Positions 51,091-58,383 of a DNA stretch of 64,000 nucleotides are shown piece by piece (the stretch's first letter is position 1; every line of letters starts with the position of its first letter). Below the pieces are notes generated by a model. That model made no database searches. It was not told the DNA's origin and was given only the letters and a program-made list of their open reading frames with translations. The translations under genes were made by a program, and so were the position numbers. This stretch comes from Pseudonocardia sulfidoxydans NBRC 16205 (GTDB lineage Bacteria; Actinomycetota; Actinomycetes; Mycobacteriales; Pseudonocardiaceae), in assembly GCF_007989085.1 (NCBI RefSeq), contig NZ_BJVJ01000005.1, positions 62,001 through 126,000 on the forward strand. The letters run 5' to 3'.

Positions 51091-51795
51091 TCAGGAACCG
51101 GGTGCGGCGTCGATGTAGGTGACGCCGAGGCGCTCGAGGTCGGCGCGCAGCCCGTACATGTCCAGGCCCAGCTCGCCCGCGGCGAAGCGGGCCCGCTTCT
51201 CCTCCTCGGAGCGCCGCCGCGCGTTGCCGGCGGCGGCGACGTCGGGGGCCTCCTCGCGGGCGACGACGACGACACCGTCGTCGTCGGCCACGATCACGTC
51301 GCCGGGCTCGACGCGGGCGCCTGCGACGACGATCGGCACGTTGACCGATCCGGGGCTGTTCTTGACGGTGCCCTGGGCGCTCACCGCGCGCGACCAGACG
51401 GGGAAGCCCATGGCGCGCAGCTCCGCGGTGTCGCGGACGCCGGCCCCGGTGACGAGGCCGACCACGCCGCGGGCGGCCAGCGAGACCGCGAGCAGCTCGC
51501 CGAACATGCCGTCGGTGGAGTCGGAGGTCGTGGTGACTACGAGGACGTCGCCGGGTTCGCACTGTTCGACGGCGGCGTGGATCATGAGGTTGTCGCCGGG
51601 GTGGGAGAGCACGGTGACCGCGCGGCCGGCGATCGCGGCGCCCTGCTGGCGGGGCTGCACGCGCGGGTCGAGCAGGCCGCGGCGGCCCTGGGCCTCGTGC
51701 ACGGTGGCCACGCCCTGGGCACGCAGCTCCTCGACCGCCGCCGGGTCGGGTGAAACGCTGGAGCGGACCACGACGTGGCGGCTCAGCGCGCTCAC
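51091..51795 (-). CDS. galC: RraA-family class II aldolase, probable 4-carboxy-4-hydroxy-2-oxoadipate aldolase
   Basis: A 234-residue protein. GVATVHEAQGRRGLLDPRVQ, GRAVTVLSHPGDNLMIHAAV, GELLAVSLAARGVVGLVTGA and GVRDTAELRAMGFPVWSR are the RraA/HMG-aldolase core, with the Arg-Asp of the metal and pyruvate site. The partner gene resembles GalB, so the likely reaction is cleavage of 4-carboxy-4-hydroxy-2-oxoadipate to oxaloacetate and pyruvate, the last step of gallate or protocatechuate 4,5-cleavage. GTG 51795 overlaps the galB-like stop (GTGA). A role as an RNase E regulator is unlikely in this setting. Confidence 0.8.
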   Translation of the reverse strand: MSALSRHVVVRSSVSPDPAAVEELRAQGVATVHEAQGRRGLLDPRVQPRQQGAAIAGRAVTVLSHPGDNLMIHAAVEQCEPGDVLVVTTTSDSTDGMFGELLAVSLAARGVVGLVTGAGVRDTAELRAMGFPVWSRAVSAQGTVKNSPGSVNVPIVVAGARVEPGDVIVADDDGVVVVAREEAPDVAAAGNARRRSEEEKRARFAAGELGLDMYGLRADLERLGVTYIDAAPGS

Positions 51796-52535
51796 CACAG
51801 GCTGCTTCCGACCGTCGGGAAGGTCCGCATGTAGGCCTCGGCCCGGGCGACAGACCTGGGTGCGCCGTTGCGCACGGCCTGGACGCCGCGGCGGGTCGCG
51901 AGGTCGACGTAGTAGTCGACGAGGTGGCCCTGCGCGCCGCCCATGCATTTCATGGCCGCGTGCTTGCGCTCGAACACCGAGGTGATGTCGAGCAGGTGGT
52001 CGGGGACGAAGTCGCACTGCTCGGGCTGGTGCGGTTCGAAGGCCAGCACCTGCGCCGCCCCGAGCGGCTCGGTCTCGCGGTCGGGCAGGCCGTGGGCCTG
52101 GGCGACCATCCGCGCCCGCAGCACCAGCTCGTGGGTGAGCGCGTGGTCGAGGTTGTAGGGGTCGCGTGCCGCGTGGGTGAGGATCACGTCGGGCTGTTCG
52201 CGGCGGAACAGGGCGACGAGGGCGTCGAGCACCGCGTCGGTGACCGTCAGCGGGTAGTCCCCGGCGTCCAGGAACTCGATGGCGGCGCCCAGGGTCTCGG
52301 CGGCGTTGGTCGCCTCCTGGTGCCGGGCCGCCTTGACGGTCTCGAGCGTGGCCCCGGGTTCGCGCCACAGGGCGGCGGACTCGCCGCGTTCCCCGTAGCT
52401 CAGGCACAGGACGGTGACCGATCCGCCGTCCTCCACGCACCTGGCGATGGCCCCGCCCGCGCGCCACACGAAGTCGGCTGCGTGGGCGCTCACGACCACG
52501 ACCCGCGGTCCACCGTTCTCGGCGGAAGTCCTCAT
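51792..52535 (-). CDS. galB: PIG-L/LmbE-fold protein, probable 4-oxalomesaconate hydratase (GalB-like)
   Basis: A 247-residue protein of the PIG-L fold. The N-terminal motif reads SAHAADFVWRAGGAIARC where true N-acetylglucosaminyl deacetylases have AHPDDE. This altered motif is that of GalB of Pseudomonas putida, a metal-dependent 4-oxalomesaconate hydratase of gallate breakdown. LTHAARDPYNLDHALTHELV gives further metal ligands, and FEPHQPEQCDF follows. ATG 52535 has GGAGAGGA upstream. Coupled translation with the GalC-like aldolase supports the reading. A mycothiol-type deacetylase is the rejected alternative. Confidence 0.78.
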   Translation of the reverse strand: MRTSAENGGPRVVVVSAHAADFVWRAGGAIARCVEDGGSVTVLCLSYGERGESAALWREPGATLETVKAARHQEATNAAETLGAAIEFLDAGDYPLTVTDAVLDALVALFRREQPDVILTHAARDPYNLDHALTHELVLRARMVAQAHGLPDRETEPLGAAQVLAFEPHQPEQCDFVPDHLLDITSVFERKHAAMKCMGGAQGHLVDYYVDLATRRGVQAVRNGAPRSVARAEAYMRTFPTVGSSLW

Positions 52536-52673
52536 CGACGTCCTCTCCCCGGCGCGCAGTCGTGCGTGCCGTCGTACTGTCACCGGGGCGGCCCACGGCC
52601 GCGTCCGCGTACTGCCTGCGGCCTGCGGGAGACCCCCGCCGGCGGGCTCTGTCGCCATTTCGGTGTGGCACGG

Positions 52674-52737
52674 ACCATAGCGCCGTGTTCGCGATAGTGG
52701 CAACTAGATTGTTAACAATCTTGGTTACGAGTAGCGT
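52674..52737. promoter_or_regulatory. Divergent promoters with 16-bp perfect palindrome (GntR operator candidate)
   Basis: AGATTGTTAACAATCT at 52706-52721 is a perfect palindrome. Rightward, TTGTTA (52709-52714), 17 bases, TAGCGT (52732-52737) is a promoter for gntR whose -35 lies in the palindrome. Leftward, TTGCCA (complement of 52698-52703), 18 bases, TATGGT (complement of 52674-52679) is a promoter for galB. One dimer bound here would cover the gntR -35 and adjoin the galB -35. Confidence 0.65.
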
Positions 52738-52783
52738 GTCCCCGATACCGGACCCACCCGGGGTCCGACACAGGGGGAACCGC

Positions 52784-53467
52784 ATGGCCGCGAGCTACGA
52801 GACGGCGTCCGACGAGCCGTCGACCGCGACGGTCGACGGCGTCGTCACGGCCGTCCGGGACGGCATCATGGCCGGCCGGTACGCGCCCGGCCAGCGGCTG
52901 CCGGAGGCCGACCTGGTCTCGCTCTACCAGGCCTCCCGTGGCGCCGTGCGCACCGCGCTGGCCCAGCTGGAGAGCGAGGGCATCGTGCTGCGCGAACGCA
53001 ACCGCGGTGCGCGGGTCCGTCCCATCTCCCTCGACGAGGCCGTCGAGATCACCGAGGCGCGCGCCGTCGTCGAGGGCCTGTGCGCGGCCAAGGCCGCCCA
53101 GCGCATCACCACCGACGAGCGGACGAGGCTGCGCGCGCTCGGCGACGAGCTGCGCACCGCTGTCGACGGCAGCGACGTCATGGCCTACACGCGCGTGAAC
53201 CAGGAGGTGCACCGCGCCGTCCGCGACATCTCGCGGCACGAGACCGCGGGCATCATGCTCGACCGGCTGCGCACCCAGAGCGTGCGCTACCACTACACGG
53301 TCGCGCTGCTGCCCGGCCGGCCCGCGGTCGGCATGCGCGAGCACATCGAGGTGATCGAGAGCGTCTGCTCCGGCGACGCCGACCGCGCCGAGCAGACCAT
53401 GCGCGCGCACCTGATGAGCGTCGTCGACGCCCTCCAGCAGCTGGACGCGAACCTGCACCAGTGGTGA
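52784..53467 (+). CDS. GntR family regulator, FadR/FCD subfamily
   Basis: A 227-residue protein. The N-terminal winged helix reads VVTAVRDGIMAGRYAPGQRL, PEADLVSLYQASRGAVRTAL, AQLESEGIVLRERNRGARV. The C-terminal FCD domain has ITEARAVVEGLCAAKAAQR, NQEVHRAV and MREHIEVIESVCSGDADRAE, with the His/Asp ligands of its metal site. GGGGGA precedes ATG 52784. It is divergent from the galB operon and followed 80 bases later by the MetE-like operon, so it may control both, with an aromatic or ring-cleavage acid as effector. Confidence 0.92.
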   Translation: MAASYETASDEPSTATVDGVVTAVRDGIMAGRYAPGQRLPEADLVSLYQASRGAVRTALAQLESEGIVLRERNRGARVRPISLDEAVEITEARAVVEGLCAAKAAQRITTDERTRLRALGDELRTAVDGSDVMAYTRVNQEVHRAVRDISRHETAGIMLDRLRTQSVRYHYTVALLPGRPAVGMREHIEVIESVCSGDADRAEQTMRAHLMSVVDALQQLDANLHQW

Positions 53468-53547
53468 ACCCACGGCCGGCGGCCCGACCGGCCCCGGCCC
53501 GTCGTACCCGGCACATCGGACAACCAGATCGACGACCAGGAGCAAGG

Positions 53548-54690
53548 ATGCCCCAGACCGATCGAATCCTGACCACCCACGTCGGCAGCCTCCCCCGGCC
53601 CGGACACCTGCTCGACCTGCTCAACGCCGACGACCGCGGCGAGGGCGTCGACCGTCAGCAGCTCGCCGACGCGGTCCGCGACTGCGTGCGCGACCAGGTC
53701 GCGAAGCAGGCCGAGGTCGGGATCGACGTCGTGTCCGACGGCGAGATGAGCAAGATCGGCTACGCCACCTATCTGCGGCACCGCATCTCCGGCTTCGAGA
53801 TCGGCGACGCGCCCCGGGCCACCCCGGCCGACCTCGACGAGTACCCGGGCTACCGCGACCGCCTGCACGCCTCGGGCGACACCGTCGCCTACCTGCGCCC
53901 GATCTGCCGCGCCGAGCTCGCCTACGTCGACCGTGGACCGCTCGACACCGACCTCGCCAACCTCGCCGCCGCCGTCGACGGTGCCGGTGTCGTCGGCGGG
54001 TTCATGAACGCGCCCTCACCGGGGATCGTCGCCCTGTTCCAGCCCAACGAGTTCTACCCCGACGAGGACTCCTACCTGAACGCGATCGGCGAGACGATGA
54101 AGACCGAGTACGACGCGATCGTCGCCGCCGGGTTCGACCTGCAGATCGACGCACCCGACCTCGGGATGGGCCGGCACAACAAGTTCAAGAACCTGTCCGA
54201 CGCCGACTTCCTCGAGCGGGCGCAGGTGCAGGTCGAGGTGCTCAACCACGCCCTGCGCGACATCCCGGCCGAGAAGGTGCGCATGCACCTGTGCTGGGGC
54301 AACTACGAGGGTCCGCACACGTTCGACATCGAGGTCGAGAAGATCGCCGACGTCGTGCTGGGCGCCAAGCCCGCGACCCTGCTGTGCGAGGCCGCCAACC
54401 CCCGCCACGGCCACGACTGGGCCGGCTGGGCGGCCGCGAAGATCCCCGACGACAAGGTGTTCTGTCCGGGTGTCATCGACACCACCACCAACTTCGTCGA
54501 ACATCCCGGTCTCGTCGCCGAACGCATCCTGCGCTACACCGACATCGTCGGTCGCGAACGGGTGATGGCGGGCACCGACTGCGGGTTCGGCACCTTCGCG
54601 GGCTGGGGCGGCGTCGTCGTCGAGCTCGCGTGGGAGAAGATGCGCTCCCTCGTCCGGGGCGCCGAGATCGCGACCGAGAAACTCTGGTGA
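53548..54690 (+). CDS. Single-domain cobalamin-independent methionine synthase (MetE)-like protein
   Basis: A 380-residue protein equal to the C-terminal catalytic barrel of MetE. It starts ILTTHVGSLPRPGHLLDLL. The zinc site is complete: H247 and C249 (RMHLCWGNYEGPH), E281 (LLCEAANPRHGHDW) and C345 (MAGTDCGFGTF). Short MetE-like proteins of this kind are not the main methionine synthase and many sit in catabolic clusters; some may take methyl groups from other donors. AGGAGCAAGG lies before ATG 53548. In this operon it could accept a methyl group from a methoxylated aromatic, which is inference only. Confidence 0.88.
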   Translation: MPQTDRILTTHVGSLPRPGHLLDLLNADDRGEGVDRQQLADAVRDCVRDQVAKQAEVGIDVVSDGEMSKIGYATYLRHRISGFEIGDAPRATPADLDEYPGYRDRLHASGDTVAYLRPICRAELAYVDRGPLDTDLANLAAAVDGAGVVGGFMNAPSPGIVALFQPNEFYPDEDSYLNAIGETMKTEYDAIVAAGFDLQIDAPDLGMGRHNKFKNLSDADFLERAQVQVEVLNHALRDIPAEKVRMHLCWGNYEGPHTFDIEVEKIADVVLGAKPATLLCEAANPRHGHDWAGWAAAKIPDDKVFCPGVIDTTTNFVEHPGLVAERILRYTDIVGRERVMAGTDCGFGTFAGWGGVVVELAWEKMRSLVRGAEIATEKLW

Positions 54691-54697
54691 TCAACGC

Positions 54698-55420
54698 GTG
54701 AGCACGTTCGTACTCCTGCACGGAGCCTGGCACGGCGGTTGGGTGTGGCGGCGCGTCGAGCCGTACCTGCGCGAGGCGGGGCACGCCGTGCTCGCGCCGA
54801 CGCTCACGGGGCTGAGCGAGCGCGCGCATCTGCTCAGCCCCGCCGTCGGGCTCGACACCCACATCCAGGACGTCGTCGCCCTGCTCGACGCCGAGGACTG
54901 CCACGACGCGATCCTCGTCGGGCACAGCTACGCGGGGCAGGTCGTGACCGGGGTCGCCGACCGCCGGCCCGACCGCCTCGCCCTGCGCATCTACCTCGAC
55001 GCCTTCGTCGGCGGCGACGGCGACGCGGCGATCGACCTGCTCCCCGAGGACGTCGCCGGGCACTACCGCGAGTCGGTCACGACGGCGGGCTTCGGGTGGC
55101 TGATCCCGCAGCGCTCGCTGCACGTCCTCGGCGTCACCGACGACGCCGACCTGTCGTGGCTCTCCCCGCGGCTCACCCCGCACCCGTGGCGCAGCTACAC
55201 CCAGCGGCTCGAGCTCACCGGCGACCACGCCGACGTCCCCGCGCACTTCGTCGAGTGCACCGACTGGATGCGGGCCTTCGCCGCGCACGCCGCCCGCGCG
55301 CAGGCCGCCGGCTGGCCCGTCTCCACCATCCCGACCGGCCACGAGGCGATGGTCACCGCGCCCGAGGCCCTGGCCAAGTCCCTGCTCTCGGCGGCGCCGG
55401 CCACCGCCGACGCGGCATAG
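54698..55420 (+). CDS. Alpha/beta hydrolase (EstC/methylesterase-like)
   Basis: A 240-residue hydrolase. The oxyanion region is FVLLHGAWHGGWVWRRVEPY, the nucleophile S77 lies in VGHSYAGQVV and the catalytic His in PTGHEAMVTAPE near 217. It resembles short esterases and methylesterases of the salicylate-binding protein 2/EstC type. GTG 54698 starts 7 bases after the MetE-like gene. It could hydrolyse an ester or lactone in the same aromatic pathway. Its substrate is not known. Confidence 0.88.
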   Translation: MSTFVLLHGAWHGGWVWRRVEPYLREAGHAVLAPTLTGLSERAHLLSPAVGLDTHIQDVVALLDAEDCHDAILVGHSYAGQVVTGVADRRPDRLALRIYLDAFVGGDGDAAIDLLPEDVAGHYRESVTTAGFGWLIPQRSLHVLGVTDDADLSWLSPRLTPHPWRSYTQRLELTGDHADVPAHFVECTDWMRAFAAHAARAQAAGWPVSTIPTGHEAMVTAPEALAKSLLSAAPATADAA

Positions 55421-55442
55421 CTCTTCTGGAGGCGAACGCACG

Positions 55443-55718
55443 ATGGAGTTCCTGGTCCGCGCCGAGAACACGCTGCCGGCCGACACCCCCGAGGAGGAAC
55501 GCGCCCGGCTGAAGAAGGGCGAACGTGCCCGCGCCGACGAGCTGCGCGCCGCCGGCAACCTCAAACGGCTGTGGCGAGTCCCCGGGCGCAACGCGACGAT
55601 CGGCCTCTACGAGGTCGCCGACGCCACCGAGCTGCACGACGTCCTCGCCTCGCTTCCGATGTTCCCGTGGCTGGACGTCACGGTCGAAGCCGTCGCGACG
55701 CACCCGCAGGAGCAGTGA
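55443..55718 (+). CDS. Muconolactone delta-isomerase family protein
   Basis: A 91-residue protein: MEFLVRAENTLPADTPEEER, ARADELRAAGNLKRLWRVPG, then TIGLYEVADATELHDVLASL and PMFPWLDVTVEAVATHP. The size and pattern match CatC muconolactone isomerase, a ferredoxin-like fold decamer. In CatC the ring product of cis,cis-muconate is isomerised. Here no catA or catB is present, so it may act on a related lactone. TGGAGG precedes the ATG, and the stop overlaps the TPP enzyme start (TGATG). Confidence 0.88.
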   Translation: MEFLVRAENTLPADTPEEERARLKKGERARADELRAAGNLKRLWRVPGRNATIGLYEVADATELHDVLASLPMFPWLDVTVEAVATHPQEQ

Positions 55719-57430
55719 TGATGGGCTCGCCCGACACATCGACACCCGAGACCGTCGCCGAGGCGTTCCTCGTCGCCCTGCGCGACCGCGGCGTCGACCG
55801 GCTGTTCGTCAACGCGGGCACCGACTTCGCGACGATCGTCGAGGCATACGCGCGACAGAAGGAGTCGGGTCTCGGCCTGCCCGAGGTGATCGTGTGCGCG
55901 CACGAGAACCTCGCGGTGTCGATGGCCCACGGCTCCTGCCTGGGCGACGGCCGGGTGCAGGCGGTCATGCTGCACACCAGCGTCGGGTCGGCCAACGCCG
56001 TGTGCGCGGTGTCCAACGCCGCCAGCGCCCGGGTGCCGGTGCTGCTGTCCGCGGGACGCACCCCGCTGTTCGAGGACAGCATCCTCGGTTCCCGCGACTA
56101 CGGCATCCACTGGGCGCAGGAGATGTTCGACCAGGCCGGGATGCTGCGCGAGCTCGTCAAATGGGACTACGAGCTGCGCGACGGCGCCCAGGTCCGTGAG
56201 GTCGTCGACCGGGCGCTCGACCGGGCCCGCACCGACCCGCCCGGCCCGGTGTACCTGTCGCTGCCGCGCGAGGTGCTCGCCGCCCCGACGTTCGCCGCCC
56301 CTGCCGGGGCGTCGGCGCCGGTACCGACACGCGCCCACCCCGACCCGGCCGCCGTCGACACCCTCGCCGAGCACCTGGCGACGGCCCGGTTCCCGCTGAT
56401 CGTCACCGGCGACTCGGGAGCCGACCACGCATGCGTGGCCACGCTCGCCGACCTGGCGGGCCGGTACGGGATCGGCGTGGTGGAGAGCGGTCCGCGGCAC
56501 GTCAGCCTGCCCGCCGACCACCCCATGCACCTGGGCTACCGCCCCGGTGAGGTGCTGGCCGACGCCGACGTCGTCGTCACCCTCGACCTCGACGTCCCGT
56601 GGCTGCCCGCGGCGGTCCGTCCCGCCGACGATGCCGTCGTCGTGCAGGTGGGGCCCGACCCGCACTTCAGCCGCTACCCCATCCGCTCGCACCGCTCCGA
56701 CCTGACGATCACCGCCGCCTGCGGCCCGCTGATCAGTGCGCTCGGACCGGCCCTGCAGGCGCGCGCCGACCGCATCGACACCGGCCGCACGTCGCGGATC
56801 GAGGAACTGGGCGGCCGGTGGCGGGCCCGTCGGCAGGCGCTGCTCGACGCCGAACGGGCCCCCGGCGACGGCCCGATCACCAAGGCCACGATGAACGCCG
56901 CCCTCGCGTCGGTGATCGACTCCGGGACCGTCGTCGTCAACGAGTACTGGGCCCAGGCCGAGGTACTCGCCCCGACCGTCCCCGGCTCCTACCTGGGCAC
57001 CCCGCCCGCCGGTGGGCTCGGCTGGGGCCTGCCCGCAGCCATCGGGGTGAAGCTCGCCCGGCCCGACGCCACCGTGATCTCGACGCTCGGCGACGGCGCC
57101 TACCTGTTCGCCAACCCCGCTGCCTGCCACCAGGCCATGGCGATGCACGGGCTCCCGGTGCTGACGGTCGTCTGCAGCAACGACCACTGGGGCGCGGTGC
57201 AGGCCTCCGCGCTGAAGGTGCATCCCGACGGCCACGCCGCCGCGTCGGCCGACCTCTCACCCCTGGCCCGGCTCGACCCCGTACCGGCGTTCGAGACCTA
57301 CGCGGAGGCCTCCGGCGGCGTCGGCATCCGCGTCCGCTCCCGCGCCGAGCTGGTCCCGGCGCTGGAGAAGGCGCTGCGCGTGGTGCGCTCGGAGGGCCGC
57401 CAGGCGCTGGTGAACGTGGACTGCCTGTGA
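55718..57430 (+). CDS. Thiamine diphosphate-dependent enzyme (acetolactate synthase/benzoylformate decarboxylase-like)
   Basis: A 570-residue enzyme with the three-domain TPP fold. The cofactor-activating Glu is E63 in VCAHENLAVSMAHG. The central domain holds DPAAVDTLAEHLATARFPLI. The TPP/Mg motif is STLGDGAYLFANPAACHQ (from about 456) ending with CSNDHW. GGLGWGLPAAIGVKLARPD precedes it. It probably decarboxylates or ligates a 2-oxo acid; the specific substrate is unknown. It ends the operon of MetE-like, hydrolase and isomerase genes. Its TGA is part of the 40-bp palindrome at 57427-57466. Confidence 0.9.
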   Translation: MMGSPDTSTPETVAEAFLVALRDRGVDRLFVNAGTDFATIVEAYARQKESGLGLPEVIVCAHENLAVSMAHGSCLGDGRVQAVMLHTSVGSANAVCAVSNAASARVPVLLSAGRTPLFEDSILGSRDYGIHWAQEMFDQAGMLRELVKWDYELRDGAQVREVVDRALDRARTDPPGPVYLSLPREVLAAPTFAAPAGASAPVPTRAHPDPAAVDTLAEHLATARFPLIVTGDSGADHACVATLADLAGRYGIGVVESGPRHVSLPADHPMHLGYRPGEVLADADVVVTLDLDVPWLPAAVRPADDAVVVQVGPDPHFSRYPIRSHRSDLTITAACGPLISALGPALQARADRIDTGRTSRIEELGGRWRARRQALLDAERAPGDGPITKATMNAALASVIDSGTVVVNEYWAQAEVLAPTVPGSYLGTPPAGGLGWGLPAAIGVKLARPDATVISTLGDGAYLFANPAACHQAMAMHGLPVLTVVCSNDHWGAVQASALKVHPDGHAAASADLSPLARLDPVPAFETYAEASGGVGIRVRSRAELVPALEKALRVVRSEGRQALVNVDCL

Positions 57431-57466
57431 GTGGCGATAGTCGCTATAGCGACTATCGCCACTCAC
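57427..57466. repeat. Palindromic element GTGAGTGGCGATAGTCGC, copy 3
   Basis: A perfect 40-bp palindrome with no loop: GTGAGTGGCGATAGTCGCTA followed by its exact complement. It contains the TGA stop of the TPP enzyme gene at its left edge and almost reaches the stop of the convergent hydrolase (57463). It may be the two-way terminator of both operons. Confidence 0.92.
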
Positions 57467-58383
57467 GAGGGTTGTGGGGCGGGGCCCCGCTCGCGCGCCG
57501 GCCCTCGTTCCTCGACACCGCGCACGAACTCGCGGAACCGGCGCACCAGATCGGCGGGCTGCTCCTCCGGGATCCAGTGCCCCGCCTCGGCGATCACGCC
57601 GCCGGTCACGTCGTCGACGAGCCGCTCGAGCGACGCGGCGACCTCCGCACCGCGCCCCCAGCCGCCCGCGCCGCCCAGTGCGAGCACGGGGATCGCGATC
57701 CGCTGTTCGGTGGCCCGCCGCGCGTTGTCCGCGGCGTCGCGGTCCAGGGCGCGGTAGTACGCGAAGCCGGCGCGCATCGCCGCCGGGTCCGAGTAGGTGC
57801 GCAGGTACTCGGCACGGTCGTCGGCGGTGATCACGTCCGACCGGTGGCCGTAGTTGTCGTAGAACCAGCCGAGGTAGAGCTCCTCGCGTCCGGCCACGAG
57901 CGCTTCGGGCAGGTCGGCCGTCTGGTGGAACGCGTGGTGCCAGCGCCGCCCGCCCTGGCTGATGTTCGGGTTGCCGTCGCCGGGGATCGCGACGTCGACG
58001 ACGGTCAGCGTCGCGGGGGCACCCGGGTGGTGCGCCGCGAGGCTGTAGCCGACGATGCCGCCCCAGTCGTGCCCGAGGACGTGGAACCGGTCGAGTTCGA
58101 GCTCGTCGCACAGCAGCCGGTGCACGTCGCCCGCGACCGTCCGCGTGTCGTACCCGCCGGCCGGACGTGACGAGTCGCCCAGCCCACGCAGGTCGGGCGC
58201 CACGACGCGGAACCCGCCGTCGACGAGCAGCGGTATCACATGGCGCCAGCAGTACCAGGTCTGCGGCCAGCCGTGCAGCAGCACGACGGTCGGTCCGACC
58301 CCCGCGGTGACGTAGTGCAGACGGACGTCGTCGAGGTCGGCCCGGTGGTGCTGGACGGCCGGGCCGTTCGGGTCCGCGTTCAC
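57463..58383 (-). CDS. Epoxide hydrolase-like alpha/beta hydrolase
   Basis: A 306-residue hydrolase. VVLLHGWPQTWYCWRHVIPL has the HGxP oxyanion motif of epoxide hydrolases. The nucleophile is D106 in VLGHDWGGIVGYS, as in epoxide hydrolases, haloalkane and haloacetate dehalogenases, and the late AGHWIPEEQP carries the catalytic His. AGREELYLGWFYDNYG lies in the lid. GTG 58383 overlaps the MFS gene stop (GTGA). It is the last gene of the operon that starts at 62266. The Asp nucleophile excludes a simple serine esterase. Confidence 0.9.
   Translation of the reverse strand: MNADPNGPAVQHHRADLDDVRLHYVTAGVGPTVVLLHGWPQTWYCWRHVIPLLVDGGFRVVAPDLRGLGDSSRPAGGYDTRTVAGDVHRLLCDELELDRFHVLGHDWGGIVGYSLAAHHPGAPATLTVVDVAIPGDGNPNISQGGRRWHHAFHQTADLPEALVAGREELYLGWFYDNYGHRSDVITADDRAEYLRTYSDPAAMRAGFAYYRALDRDAADNARRATEQRIAIPVLALGGAGGWGRGAEVAASLERLVDDVTGGVIAEAGHWIPEEQPADLVRRFREFVRGVEERGPARERGPAPQPS

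Noticed and set aside
51091..51795. Regulator of RNase E activity (RraA)
   Set aside because: Same fold, but the metal and pyruvate-site residues and the catabolic neighbours favour an aldolase.
51792..52535. Mycothiol-type GlcNAc deacetylase (MshB/Mca)
   Set aside because: The AHPDDE motif is replaced by AHAADF, as in GalB hydratases, and the gene is coupled to a RraA-type aldolase and a Rieske oxygenase.
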